Below, piece after piece: positions 26,999 to 34,742 of a stretch of DNA of 64,000 bases. Position 1 is the first letter of the stretch. Each line of letters starts with the position of its first letter. The translations under genes were made by a program, and so were the position numbers. Origin of the DNA: JAJECS01 sp965262745 (GTDB lineage: Bacteria > Chloroflexota > UBA11872); assembly GCA_965262745.1 (NCBI GenBank), contig OZ253558.1, forward strand, positions 62,001 through 126,000, read 5' to 3'. The notes beneath the pieces are model-generated. The model saw only the letters and a program-made list of their open reading frames with translations. It did not search any database and had not been told where the DNA came from.

Positions 26999-27796
26999 CT
27001 ACGTCGATTCCGGCTGCGTGAGCCCGAATCCGGCGCCCTGCGGATCGATCAGGAAGGCAATGCGTCCCACCATGGCGATGTCCATGGGTGGCAGGGCCAC
27101 GTGGGCGCCGTTGGCACCCGCCTGCGCCACCGCGGCGTCCAGGTCCGTGACCTGGAAGTAGACGCTCCAGTGCGCCGGAATGTCCCGCTCGCGCAGGTGC
27201 TCCGGCATTGCCATGGTGCCGGCCACGCCCATCCCGTCGGAAAGAAAAATGGTGTACCCGCCGCCCTGGTCCAGCGTCATCGACTCGGACTCCATGCCCA
27301 GCAACTCCGTATAGAACGCGGCGACTGCGTCGGGATCGTTGGCCAACAGCTCGCACCAGTGGAGCGTGTTCGGCTCGGACTTGACCCCGGCCCCGATGTG
27401 CTGCTTGGCCTGCCAGAACGCCACGTGCGCGCCCGCGGGGTCGCTGATGATGCTCATGCGCCCGGCGTCGAAGACATCGAAGGGCGGCGCCCCAACGGTG
27501 CCGCCCAGACTGGGAACGCGCGCTGCGATGGCGTCCACGTCGTCCACGGCGATGTGGATCATTCAATGGGGCGGGATGCCTGCCTGACGCTGATCCTCCG
27601 GCTGCTCGTACATCCCACCCACGAAGACGCCACCCGTCATGGCCATCGAGTAGAAGACGTCGCCGGTCTCGTCGATCGGGCTGTCCTCGTAGTCCCACCC
27701 GAACAACTCCGCGTAGAACGCCTTGGCCGCCGCTTGATCCGTGGTGGCCAACTCGACCCAGCACGGGGTGCCCTGCGTATGGCTGGTGAACTTCAT
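26999..27796 (-). pseudogene. Two-domain VOC (glyoxalase-like) protein split by an in-frame TGA
   Basis: ATG 27796 begins MKFTSHTQGTPCWVELATTD, the first half of a VOC/glyoxalase fold (FYAELFGWDYEDSP). After GIPPH a TGA (27563-27565) interrupts the frame, which continues without shift into ATG 27562 and MIHIAVDDVDAIAARVPSLG, then a complete second VOC domain (LHWCELLANDPDAVAAFYTE). Relatives have an uninterrupted chain here, often with Trp, so TGG to TGA is the simplest change. As the next codon is ATG, the downstream 187 residues could still be translated after termination. VOC proteins bind metal and act in small-molecule detoxification or degradation. Confidence 0.8.
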
Positions 27797-27941
27797 CGGC
27801 TGTTCGCGGTCCTTTCCTCGCCGGGGATTCGCTGCACGAAGCATCGCGGAGGTACACGACGAGCGCGGTAGTGAAACCCACCGGCGGCAGACGTACCAAG
27901 GAACTGCCTAGCAGGCACGATTCCCAACTCTGCCGGGCCCC

Positions 27942-28343
27942 TTACCAGACCGTCTCTATCCGAGGCGAAGAGGTGAGGGTCTCGTCGCGGGTCAGCACCG
28001 GAGCGTCGCGGGCTTCCGACTCCGCGGCGATCAGCCGGTCGTGCATCTCCGGAACCTCGGGGAAGCGGTCAAGTCTTTCAAGCTGCGTCCGGCCCAGATC
28101 CGACAGCTCGATCCCGCCCACGGAGTCCAACGCAGCCAGCAGGCTGGAGGGAGCGAAGGGTTGGCCCAGCTTTACCGACAGGTAATAGAACTCGGCCACG
28201 GCGATGGCGGGAACGACGATGGTTGCGTTGCCCGTCTCGGCTAGCCGGAAAACGGCAGTTGCGGCGGCGGTGAGACGCTTAGGCGACTTGAGATACCACC
28301 AAAGGGCATGGGTATCGACGACGAACCGGAATCGAGCATCCAT
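27942..28343 (-). CDS. vapC: PIN-domain toxin, VapC family
   Basis: The 133-aa protein begins MDARFRFVVDTHALWWYL, with the first catalytic Asp in VVDTHALWW. It has the mid-chain glutamate (AVAEFYYLS) and the C-terminal acidic cluster (MHDRLIAAESEARDAPVLTR, DETL) of Mg-dependent PIN ribonucleases. VapC toxins cleave RNA, often tRNA or rRNA, and are held inactive by VapB. The ATG at 28343 overlaps the antitoxin stop (TGATG), typical of a vapBC operon; a longer upstream frame would run into the antitoxin and is not used. Confidence 0.88.
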   Translation of the reverse strand: MDARFRFVVDTHALWWYLKSPKRLTAAATAVFRLAETGNATIVVPAIAVAEFYYLSVKLGQPFAPSSLLAALDSVGGIELSDLGRTQLERLDRFPEVPEMHDRLIAAESEARDAPVLTRDETLTSSPRIETVW

Positions 28344-28618
28344 CACCGTTTCGTCCCGCCTGACGCCGGCGCCCGAGGCTCCCATATCGCCTTGATGTCC
28401 CGAAAGTCTTCGTAGGTCGCGTCCGGAAGATCGGCCAGGGCGCCCCGCAGCGAAGCGAGCGACGGCTTGTCGTTGGTGGGGTGCTCGACGGGTATGAGTC
28501 TGCCGCACGGTTCTCCGCGGCGGGTGATGATCACCTCTTCGCCATCCTCAAGGTCTCTGAGCACCTCGCTGACCCTGGCCTTGAAATCCCTAATGCCGTA
28601 TGTGGTCACGTCATGCAC
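28343..28618 (-). CDS. vapB: Phd/YefM-type antitoxin (VapB)
   Basis: About 91 residues, beginning MHDVTTYGIRDFKARVSEVL from GTG 28618 (GTG 28609 is an alternative). The N-terminal Phd/YefM DNA-binding fold is recognisable (GEEVIITRRGEPCGRLIPVE), followed by a toxin-binding tail. It neutralises the adjacent VapC and should repress its own operon. The open frame extends to 29152 upstream, but that part is low-complexity shadow sequence over an intergenic repeat. Confidence 0.85.
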   Translation of the reverse strand: MHDVTTYGIRDFKARVSEVLRDLEDGEEVIITRRGEPCGRLIPVEHPTNDKPSLASLRGALADLPDATYEDFRDIKAIWEPRAPASGGTKR

Positions 28619-29092
28619 CCTCAAGTGGTTATCTGCGTGAAACAAGGTGACTATATGGTACTGCGCGGCAAACGGACGGCAAGGAACCCGAAGTCCGCTC
28701 TCAGTGATCCGCGAGCGCCGACTGTCTGCCTGCCCCGTCGTCACCGCAAGCCGCGGGGCGGCGGCCTGGTCGCTAGCTGCTTTGGTTCCGGTGCTCCCGC
28801 GCATCCTGTCCCCACGGAAGCGCAAGCGGGATTCTCGACGTGGGCACTGCACGCAAGTAGTCATACGTGGCGCCGCTCCCGCCCCTTCGTCATTCCCGCG
28901 CACTCGGGAATCCAGCCCCGGCCCGCCTGCGAACGAACGAAGCGACAAGCTCAGGCGCCCGCGACGCTCGGCCTCTCGACGGGCCCGCCAGCCTAGTGCC
29001 GCGGCGGCGGCCTCCGTGCCCAGCCCCGCATACCGACCGAGCGACAAGCCATCGGCCGTGAAGCAACCACCGGAGTATGCAGAGCACTCTGT
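28619..29092. other. Intergenic DNA with a dispersed hairpin repeat
   Basis: I see no supported gene. The spacer separates divergent operons (vapBC and the membrane-protein/regulator pair) and contains the CATTCCCGC repeat at 28888-28918. Confidence 0.5.
28888..28918. repeat. CATTCCCGC...GCGGGAATCCAG dispersed repeat, copy A
   Basis: CGTCATTCCCGCGCACTCGG then GAATCCAGCC forms a short hairpin (ATTCCCG/CGGGAAT). Related copies are at 35113-35140 (inside a gene) and 58824-58850. Confidence 0.7.
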
Positions 29093-29119
29093 TTGACAAA
29101 GTACTCGGCTTCGCATACC
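29093..29119 (+). promoter_or_regulatory. Possible sigma-70 promoter for 29151 gene
   Basis: A perfect -35 TTGACA (29093-29098) is followed, 15 bases on, by a weak -10 (CATACC, 29114-29119). It lies 30-60 bases before the start codon. Spacing and -10 are not ideal. Confidence 0.4.
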
Positions 29120-29150
29120 TTCGCGCTGTCGTACTCCTGGAGTGCCTGCC

Positions 29151-29732
29151 ATGAATGTCAGCCGAATCGATGCCGAAGCGGCCTTGCAAGATGTGGATTC
29201 CGCCAGAAGGCAAAGCCGGACCCACGTCGGATATCAGTTTGGAAGCCTCGCCCTTCTGCTGTGGGGCGCGCTTTGGATCGTCGCCGGGGTCATCAGTGCG
29301 GTGTGGCCCGACGGTGCCGGCGCCGGATGGCTTGTCGTCGACCTCATCGGCACCGCTGCCATGGGGTACTTGGTCTTGCGAAACGCCCGGCGCTTCTCCA
29401 GCTACGGAGCATCCGGCGTCTTCAGACCCTCCGCCCAAGCCATCCGCTTTGTCGTCACTGCCGTTGTTTTGGGCGCATTTGGAGCCATGGTCGGCCTCAT
29501 TTTCCGACCCACGTCAGCCACCGAGATCATGGCCTTCATCACCATCATGGTAGCGGCGATCTACATGGTTGCCGGACTGTGGGCCGGCCTCCGCTTGTTC
29601 GCGATAGGCGCGGTGCTGGCCGCGCTTGTTGTCAGCGCCTTTTTCATCGCGCCGGTCCAGCTCCCGCTCATCGTCTCCTTCCTGGGAGGCAGCGCGCTCA
29701 TCTTGGGCGGTCTTTGGATGCGCTGGGCTTAA
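29151..29732 (+). CDS. Integral membrane protein, 193 aa, unknown function
   Basis: The start ATG 29151 has GGAG eight bases upstream. A short cytoplasmic N-terminus (ALQDVDSARRQSRTHVGYQ) precedes about six hydrophobic segments, including FGSLALLLWGALWIVAGVIS, IRFVVTAVVLGAFGAMVGLI and LPLIVSFLGGSALILGGLWM. I recognise no family signature. The next gene, a winged-helix regulator, begins directly after the TAA stop, a frequent pairing in which the regulator controls the operon. Confidence 0.75.
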   Translation: MNVSRIDAEAALQDVDSARRQSRTHVGYQFGSLALLLWGALWIVAGVISAVWPDGAGAGWLVVDLIGTAAMGYLVLRNARRFSSYGASGVFRPSAQAIRFVVTAVVLGAFGAMVGLIFRPTSATEIMAFITIMVAAIYMVAGLWAGLRLFAIGAVLAALVVSAFFIAPVQLPLIVSFLGGSALILGGLWMRWA

Positions 29733-30038
29733 GTGAACGCACCCAATGAGGTCATCCACCAGACCACGCGTCTCCGAATCATGTCCGCCCTGCACGCCTT
29801 GCCACCGCGCCAGCTGTTGGGATTCCGGCCGCTGCGGCAAATCACCGGCGCCACCGACGGCAACTTGGGATCGCATCTGACCACCCTTGAGAAGGCGGGC
29901 TACGTGAAGATCGTCAAGGACTTCGTGGGCCGAAAGCCCCGCACCCGAGTCGGGATCACTGCCCAGGGACGGCGTGCCTTCCAAGACCATGTCCGCTACT
30001 TGCGCGCCATCCTGGACGGTTGTCCCGACAACTCCTGA
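29733..30038 (+). CDS. Winged-helix transcriptional regulator (MarR/PadR-like)
   Basis: The 101-aa protein has a compact winged-helix fold: IHQTTRLRIMSALHAL, the recognition region TGATDGNLGSHLTTLEKAGY, and the wing VKIVKDFVGRKPRTRVGITA. This layout fits the short MarR-like HTH (HTH_27-type) regulators found beside membrane proteins. GTG 29733 abuts the upstream stop, implying translational coupling. It probably binds the promoter upstream of 29151. Confidence 0.85.
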   Translation: MNAPNEVIHQTTRLRIMSALHALPPRQLLGFRPLRQITGATDGNLGSHLTTLEKAGYVKIVKDFVGRKPRTRVGITAQGRRAFQDHVRYLRAILDGCPDNS

Positions 30039-30094
30039 CAACCTTCCCGGAATCGGCAACCACTGCTCGCCTGCGGACGAACCGGACGCGCCTC

Positions 30095-30601
30095 TCAGAC
30101 GCCGGCGTCGATCGGCTTCTCCGGGAGCTCGCCAGCCAGCTGCGGAGGCAGCAACGCCGCAAGACGGCTTGGCACGAAGGTCTCATCCGATTGCTGCACC
30201 GCGTCCACGGACCACCAGCGATGCTCGCGAAACTCTTCGAGCTCCGGTCCTTCCATGTGGCGCGCGGTTGTTCGAAGCTGCTCAGTGCGCCCGAGGAAAT
30301 AGCGCTCCCGCCAGTCGTACCAGCGCCCGTGCCACTGCGCTAGGTGCCGCCGATGCCAGACGCAAGCTCCGACGCTGATGTCGACAATGCCCGTCTCCTC
30401 GGCGCACTCGCGGCTGGCGGCTTGCTCACCGGTCTCGCCCGGCTCGATCAAGCCACCGGGCATGTGCCAGAACGATTCGAGACCTTGATCGGGTCCGACG
30501 GTGACCGTCGCCCGGATCAGCATCACGCGATCGCGCGGGTCTAGCAGAATCACGCGCGCTGTCGGTCGCACAAACGGGTCGTCGCGGTCGCCCAAGGGCA
30601 T
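30095..30601 (-). CDS. Nudix hydrolase
   Basis: The 168-aa protein contains the Nudix box GGLIEPGETGEQAASRECAE followed by ETGI, matching GX5EX7REUXEEXGU with all metal-binding glutamates present. Upstream, VILLDPRDRVMLIRA is the usual first strand. It hydrolyses a nucleoside diphosphate linked to another group; the substrate is not evident. The start is ATG 30601. It ends convergently with the winged-helix gene. Confidence 0.9.
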   Translation of the reverse strand: MPLGDRDDPFVRPTARVILLDPRDRVMLIRATVTVGPDQGLESFWHMPGGLIEPGETGEQAASRECAEETGIVDISVGACVWHRRHLAQWHGRWYDWRERYFLGRTEQLRTTARHMEGPELEEFREHRWWSVDAVQQSDETFVPSRLAALLPPQLAGELPEKPIDAGV

Positions 30602-30678
30602 GGGGCGGTGAACCGGTCCTCAGTCTGTCCGCGCACAGGTAGGCAGGATCTCGACCGTCACCGGGGCGTCGGCGACCC

Positions 30679-30909
30679 TCACCGCAGCTCGCGTTCGGCG
30701 CGCACAACCTCGGCCGGAGACTCGGCAAGCTCCGGGCGATCCCGCCCGGCGATGCGCGCAAGGATCACCTCAACCGGCGGCACCGACAGCGCCTGCTCCA
30801 ATTTGCGCAGCAGATAGTCCGAGAGGCTCAGCCCGGCGCGGGCGGCGCGCGTCTTGGCCTCCCGATACACGTCGTCCGGGACGTTCCGGACCTGAATCGT
30901 CTTGGGCAT
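30679..30909 (-). CDS. FitA/CopG-type ribbon-helix-helix antitoxin, orphan
   Basis: MPKTIQVRNVPDDVYREAKT is the start of a ribbon-helix-helix (FitA-like plasmid-stability) antitoxin: the beta strand TIQVRNVP is followed by two helices (AARAGLSLSDYLLRKLEQAL). The 76-aa protein ends in a charged tail that would wrap a toxin. No PIN-domain gene follows; the next minus-strand gene is the Nudix hydrolase 77 bases away. It is either an orphan after toxin loss or acts on a distant toxin. The start is ATG 30909. Confidence 0.8.
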   Translation of the reverse strand: MPKTIQVRNVPDDVYREAKTRAARAGLSLSDYLLRKLEQALSVPPVEVILARIAGRDRPELAESPAEVVRAERELR

Positions 30910-31166
30910 TTGGCTGATATTCACATATATCCTCAACATACGAAGTCGCGCCTCTGACGGCGTCGCGTCCAGCGTCCAATCCGACGCACCTGACCTCACG
31001 GCCCGACTTGCTGCGGCTGCGCATGGGGTATCCGTCGCGCGGCAAAGGCGGCAACGGTCCGGGTACCTTTGAGGATTCTGCGGCGGACGCCGCCGCACTG
31101 AGCACAGGGACAGCCAAGCGTGGGCAAGCAGGGCATCCGCGCGCAACGGGGGATTGAGTTCTCGCC

Positions 31167-32246
31167 GTGACCCTCGACGACATCGTCGACCACATCCGCC
31201 CGGGTGACATCCAAGCGCAACAAGAGGCCGCCCAGCGTCAGCAGCGGCTCACCAAGCCTCCGGGCAGCCTGGGTCGGCTGGAGGACCTGTCCATCCAGCT
31301 GGCCGGCATTTTCGGCACCGCCCGGCCAACCGTGCGAGGTGCGACGGTCATCGTGGCGGCCGCCGATCACCGCGTGGTGGCGCAGGGCGTCACTGGCTAT
31401 CCGCAAGCGGTGACTGCCCAGATGGTGCTGAACTTCCTGGCGGGCGGCGCGGCCATCAACGTCATGGCGCGAACCCGTGGCGTGGACCTGGTCATCGTCG
31501 ACGCCGGCGTGGCCACACCGTTGCCCGCGCACCCGGACCTCCACGTCGTCGCACCGGAGCGCGGTACGCGCGACATCACGCAGGGTCCCGCCATGACCAG
31601 CACGCAGGCGGAAGCCTGTATCAGGGCCGGCGTCAAGCTCGCCATGGCGGCCGCCGAACGCGGGGCATCCATCATCGGCACCGGTGACATGGGCATCGGC
31701 AACACCACGTCCGCCAGCGCCATCACCGCCGCCCTTACGCAAACATCCCCGCGAGAGACGACGGGACGCGGCACGGGGCGAAACGACCCGGAGCTTGCGC
31801 ACAAGATTTCCTGTGTCGAGCGCGCGTTGGACGTGAATCAGCCGGACCCCAGCGACGGCTTGGATGTCCTCTCCAAAGTCGGCGGCTTCGAGATCGGCGT
31901 GCTGGCCGGCGTGGTGCTGGGCGGGGCGCTCGCCCGGCGGGTCGTCGTGCTTGACGGCTTCGTCTCCGGCGCCGCGGGGCTAATCGCGCACAGCCTTTGC
32001 CCTACCGTCCGCGACTACATCGTCGCCGGCCACCTCTCAGCCGAGCCCGGTCACCGCCTCGCGCTGGAGCACATGGCTCTCGATCCTCTGCTCGATCTCG
32101 GCATGCGGCTGGGCGAGGGCACCGGCGCGCTGCTGGCGACGGGGTTGGTCGAGATTGCCGCCGCCTGCCTGGCCGACATGGCGACCTTCGACGAAGCCGG
32201 CGTTTCGGACCGCGAGCCGGCGGACCCGTCGGGATCGGCTGCGTGA
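31167..32246 (+). CDS. cobT: Nicotinate-nucleotide-dimethylbenzimidazole phosphoribosyltransferase
   Basis: The 359-aa length is normal for CobT. Signature segments are KPPGSLGRLEDLSIQLAGI at the N-terminus, GDMGIGNTTSASAI in the middle, and DLGMRLGEGTGALLA near the C-terminus, whose glutamate is the catalytic base. The enzyme moves ribose phosphate from nicotinate mononucleotide to a lower-ligand base, giving alpha-ribazole phosphate for cobalamin assembly. The start is GTG 31167. The stop overlaps the cobS start (GTGA), the first link in a four-gene nucleotide-loop operon. I see no cobalamin riboswitch upstream. Confidence 0.95.
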   Translation: MTLDDIVDHIRPGDIQAQQEAAQRQQRLTKPPGSLGRLEDLSIQLAGIFGTARPTVRGATVIVAAADHRVVAQGVTGYPQAVTAQMVLNFLAGGAAINVMARTRGVDLVIVDAGVATPLPAHPDLHVVAPERGTRDITQGPAMTSTQAEACIRAGVKLAMAAAERGASIIGTGDMGIGNTTSASAITAALTQTSPRETTGRGTGRNDPELAHKISCVERALDVNQPDPSDGLDVLSKVGGFEIGVLAGVVLGGALARRVVVLDGFVSGAAGLIAHSLCPTVRDYIVAGHLSAEPGHRLALEHMALDPLLDLGMRLGEGTGALLATGLVEIAAACLADMATFDEAGVSDREPADPSGSAA

Positions 32247-32995
32247 GAACCCTGCGGCTGGCCATCAGTTTCCTGACGGTGCTGCCCGTGGCGCCCCGGC
32301 ATACGGGGCCGATGGGCCCGGCGCGAGCCTATTTCCCGCTCGTCGGTCTCGGGCTCGGCGGCATCCTGGCCGGGCTGGACATCGCGGCGCGGCAGGTGTT
32401 GCCGCTGCCGGTGGTGGGCGCGTTGCTCGTTGCGGCCTTGCTCGCATTGACACGAGCGATCCACATCGAGGGGTTTCTGGACACGTGCGACGGGCTGCTC
32501 GGCGGACGCGACCGCGCGGCGCGGCTGGAGATTCTGCGGGACTCCCGCGTAGGCGCCTTCGCCGTGGTCGGCGGCGCGAGCCTGCTGCTGCTGAAGTGGA
32601 CCCTTCTGATGGGAATTCCGGACGCGGAACGCATCGCCCTCTTGGCGCTCTTCCCCTGCCTGTCGCGCTGGGGCATGGTGGCCACCATGGGCGCCTTTCC
32701 CTATGTTCGAGCGCAAGGACTCGGCACGGCGTTTCAAGCTGGACGCAACCGGCGACAGCTCGCATTCGCCTTGGCGACGGCCGCGGTCGCTGGTTGGTTG
32801 CTGCTGGGCGTTGCCGGATTGATCCTGTTGGGGGGCGCCACGGCGGTCGCTCTTGCCATGGGCTGGTGGTTTAAGCGCATGCTCGGCGGCATGACCGGCG
32901 ACACTTACGGCGCGACCAACGAGGTGGCCGAGGTGGTGGTCCTGCTGCTGGGTCTCAGCGTGGCGCCGGGGCTGGTCGACGCCCCGTTCTGGTAA
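32243..32995 (+). CDS. cobS: Adenosylcobinamide-GDP ribazoletransferase
   Basis: The 250-aa integral membrane protein has the family motifs HIEGFLDTCDGLLGG and GDTYGATNEVAE, with hydrophobic helices throughout (VVGALLVAALLALTRAIHI, ATAAVAGWLLLGVAGLILLG). CobS joins adenosylcobinamide-GDP and alpha-ribazole (phosphate) to form cobalamin (phosphate) at the membrane. Its start GTG 32243 overlaps the cobT stop by four bases, so translation is coupled. Confidence 0.95.
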   Translation: MRTLRLAISFLTVLPVAPRHTGPMGPARAYFPLVGLGLGGILAGLDIAARQVLPLPVVGALLVAALLALTRAIHIEGFLDTCDGLLGGRDRAARLEILRDSRVGAFAVVGGASLLLLKWTLLMGIPDAERIALLALFPCLSRWGMVATMGAFPYVRAQGLGTAFQAGRNRRQLAFALATAAVAGWLLLGVAGLILLGGATAVALAMGWWFKRMLGGMTGDTYGATNEVAEVVVLLLGLSVAPGLVDAPFW

Positions 32996-33042
32996 GTGAC
33001 CCGGGCCGAGTCCGGTGCCGGCGGACGTCAATAGGAGGGGCG

Positions 33043-33678
33043 ATGGGTAACTGGTATCTCGTGCGGCACGGCGAAACCGACTGGAATAAAACGGGCAGGA
33101 CTCAAGGCCATCTGGATGTGCCTCTGAATGCCAAGGGTCGGCGTCAGGCTGAATTGCTGGCGAAGGGATTGGATGGAATTGAGTTTGCGGGGATCTACAG
33201 CAGCGACCTTGCGCGTACCTACGAGAGCGCTCAGCTCATCACGGCAGGCCGCGACCTCGAGATTGCAACCGATCCCGACCTACGCGAGTTCGCCTACGGC
33301 ACGTGGGAGGGCCTGAGCATGGCGGAGATCGAGGCCCGGCACCCAGGCGCCCTGGCCGAGCGGATCGACGCCGGCAACCAGGACTTCGCCGCACCCGGCG
33401 GTGAGAGCACCGCGCAGGTTCTGGCTCGCGTGCGGCGCTTCTGCGTACGCGTGGCGATGCGTCATGGCTCGCGCGATAATGTCCTGGTGGTTGCCCACGG
33501 CGGGTCGATTCGAGCCCTGGTGGTGTGTTTGCTGGACCTGGCGGACGCCGATTTCTGGCGCTTTCAGGTCGACTGCACCGGGCTGGCCCTCATCAGCGAT
33601 CATTCCGGAAGCCGCGTCCTCGAACGCTGGAATGACACCAGTCACCTCGCCGGGCTGGATGACGACTGTCCGGCATGA
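33043..33678 (+). CDS. Histidine phosphatase, probable alpha-ribazole phosphatase (CobC-like)
   Basis: The 211-aa protein starts MGNWYLVRHGETDWN, with the RHGE phosphohistidine motif; further motifs are SSDLARTYESAQLI, the acid residue in EFAYGTWEGLS and VVAHGGSIRALV with the second catalytic His. The family includes phosphoglycerate mutases and CobC. Its position between cobS and cobU, with a 4-base overlap to cobU (ATGA), supports removal of phosphate from alpha-ribazole-5'-phosphate or cobalamin-5'-phosphate. Sequence alone does not settle the substrate. AGGAGG-like GGAGGGG lies just before ATG 33043. Confidence 0.88.
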   Translation: MGNWYLVRHGETDWNKTGRTQGHLDVPLNAKGRRQAELLAKGLDGIEFAGIYSSDLARTYESAQLITAGRDLEIATDPDLREFAYGTWEGLSMAEIEARHPGALAERIDAGNQDFAAPGGESTAQVLARVRRFCVRVAMRHGSRDNVLVVAHGGSIRALVVCLLDLADADFWRFQVDCTGLALISDHSGSRVLERWNDTSHLAGLDDDCPA

Positions 33679-34220
33679 GCAAGCGGCTGACCCTGGTGCT
33701 GGGCGGCGTGCGCGCCGGCAAAAGCCGATACGCACAGCGGCTTGCCCAACACGGCCAACGCGTCCTAGTCGTGGCCACCGCAGAGGCGGGCGACCAGGAA
33801 ATGGCCGCGCGCATCCAAGCGCACCGAGCGGAGCGGCCCGCGCACTGGACCACGCTGGAGGAACCGGTCGACGTGGCGACGGCCCTGGCGCCGCGCCTGC
33901 CCGAATTCGATACGGTCTTGCTCGACTGTTTGACGCTTTGGGTCAGCAACCTGTTGCTCCAAGGCGGCGAGCGGCAGGCTCGCCCCGACATCGGTGCCGA
34001 GGCCCATCGTCTGCTCCAGCTCTATGAGCAGGGCGACGCCACCTGGATCGTCGTCAGCAATGAGGTTGGGCTCGGCGTGATCCCGGCGAACGAGCTGGCA
34101 CGCGCCTACGCCGACGAGCTCGGACGCGTCAATCAGATCTTCGCCGCGGCGGCGGACGATGTGATCGTGATGTTCGCCGGGGTGCCGGTGAACCTCAAGG
34201 CCCTGGAGTCGGGCCAGTGA
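33675..34220 (+). CDS. cobU: Adenosylcobinamide kinase / adenosylcobinamide-phosphate guanylyltransferase
   Basis: The 181-aa protein carries the P-loop GGVRAGKSRYAQRL, LLDCLTLWVSNLL, and the C-terminal VSNEVGLGVIPANELARAYA with FAGVPVNLK, all diagnostic for CobU/CobP. It phosphorylates adenosylcobinamide and transfers GMP to it, making the substrate of CobS. ATG 33675 overlaps the phosphatase stop by four bases. This completes the lower-ligand assembly set; no corrin-ring genes are visible here, consistent with salvage or with ring genes elsewhere. Confidence 0.95.
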   Translation: MSKRLTLVLGGVRAGKSRYAQRLAQHGQRVLVVATAEAGDQEMAARIQAHRAERPAHWTTLEEPVDVATALAPRLPEFDTVLLDCLTLWVSNLLLQGGERQARPDIGAEAHRLLQLYEQGDATWIVVSNEVGLGVIPANELARAYADELGRVNQIFAAAADDVIVMFAGVPVNLKALESGQ

Positions 34221-34316
34221 CCCGGATGAGAGGCAGCCTGCGCCGCCCGATACCATCCAAGGATCGACACGACTGAGGCGTCGTGCCAGTGGATCCGAAA
34301 GTGTGCACCGACCGCC

Positions 34317-34742
34317 ATGCTTGACGAATATCGCGAGGCCAACCGGACCAACTGGGACGACCGCGTTCCGGCGCATCTGGCCTCGGAGTTCTATGGCGTT
34401 GAGGACTTCATCGCGGGTACTCGGAACCTGACGCAGGCGGTCGACTTCGACCGCGCGCATCTTGGCGACGTGCGGGGATGCTCGCTGCTCCACGTGCAGT
34501 GCCACATCGGTCTCGACACGCTCTCGTGGGCCAGGCTTGGCGCCAGCGTCACCGGCGTCGACTTCTCCGAGCGCTCAATCGAGGCGGCGCGCGACATCAG
34601 CCGCCGCAGCGGCGTCCCCGGTCGCTTCATCCTGGCGGACGTCCATGCTGCCGTCCGACGCCTCGCCGGCGCAGTGACGGGTGCCTGCGTGCGCCGGGGC
34701 CCTCGATGCCTGTGCCTAGATTGTGAGACTCCTCTTGGCTGA
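34317..34742 (+). pseudogene. Class I SAM-dependent methyltransferase, 3'-truncated
   Basis: MLDEYREANRTNWDDRVPAH opens a methyltransferase with a clear SAM-binding motif (LLHVQCHIGLDTLSWARLGA) and motif II (VTGVDFSERSIEAARDISRR). After ILADVHAAVRRLAG the sequence loses the family pattern and ends within ~25 residues. The motif IV-VI region and C-terminal half are missing. The end overlaps the start of the GNAT gene at 34723, so a deletion probably joined the two. Confidence 0.75.

Noticed and set aside
27563..27565. Selenocysteine or TGA-to-Trp recoding
   Set aside because: No SECIS-like hairpin follows, and TGA ends many genes here normally, so recoding is unlikely.
28481..28996. 171-codon plus-strand ORF opposite vapB
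   Set aside because: It is antisense to vapB and runs through a dispersed repeat; no protein character.
30910..31166. Possible cobalamin riboswitch before cobT
   Set aside because: I could not find the conserved B12-box or core segments; a GCCGCCGCACTGAG stretch is only superficially similar.
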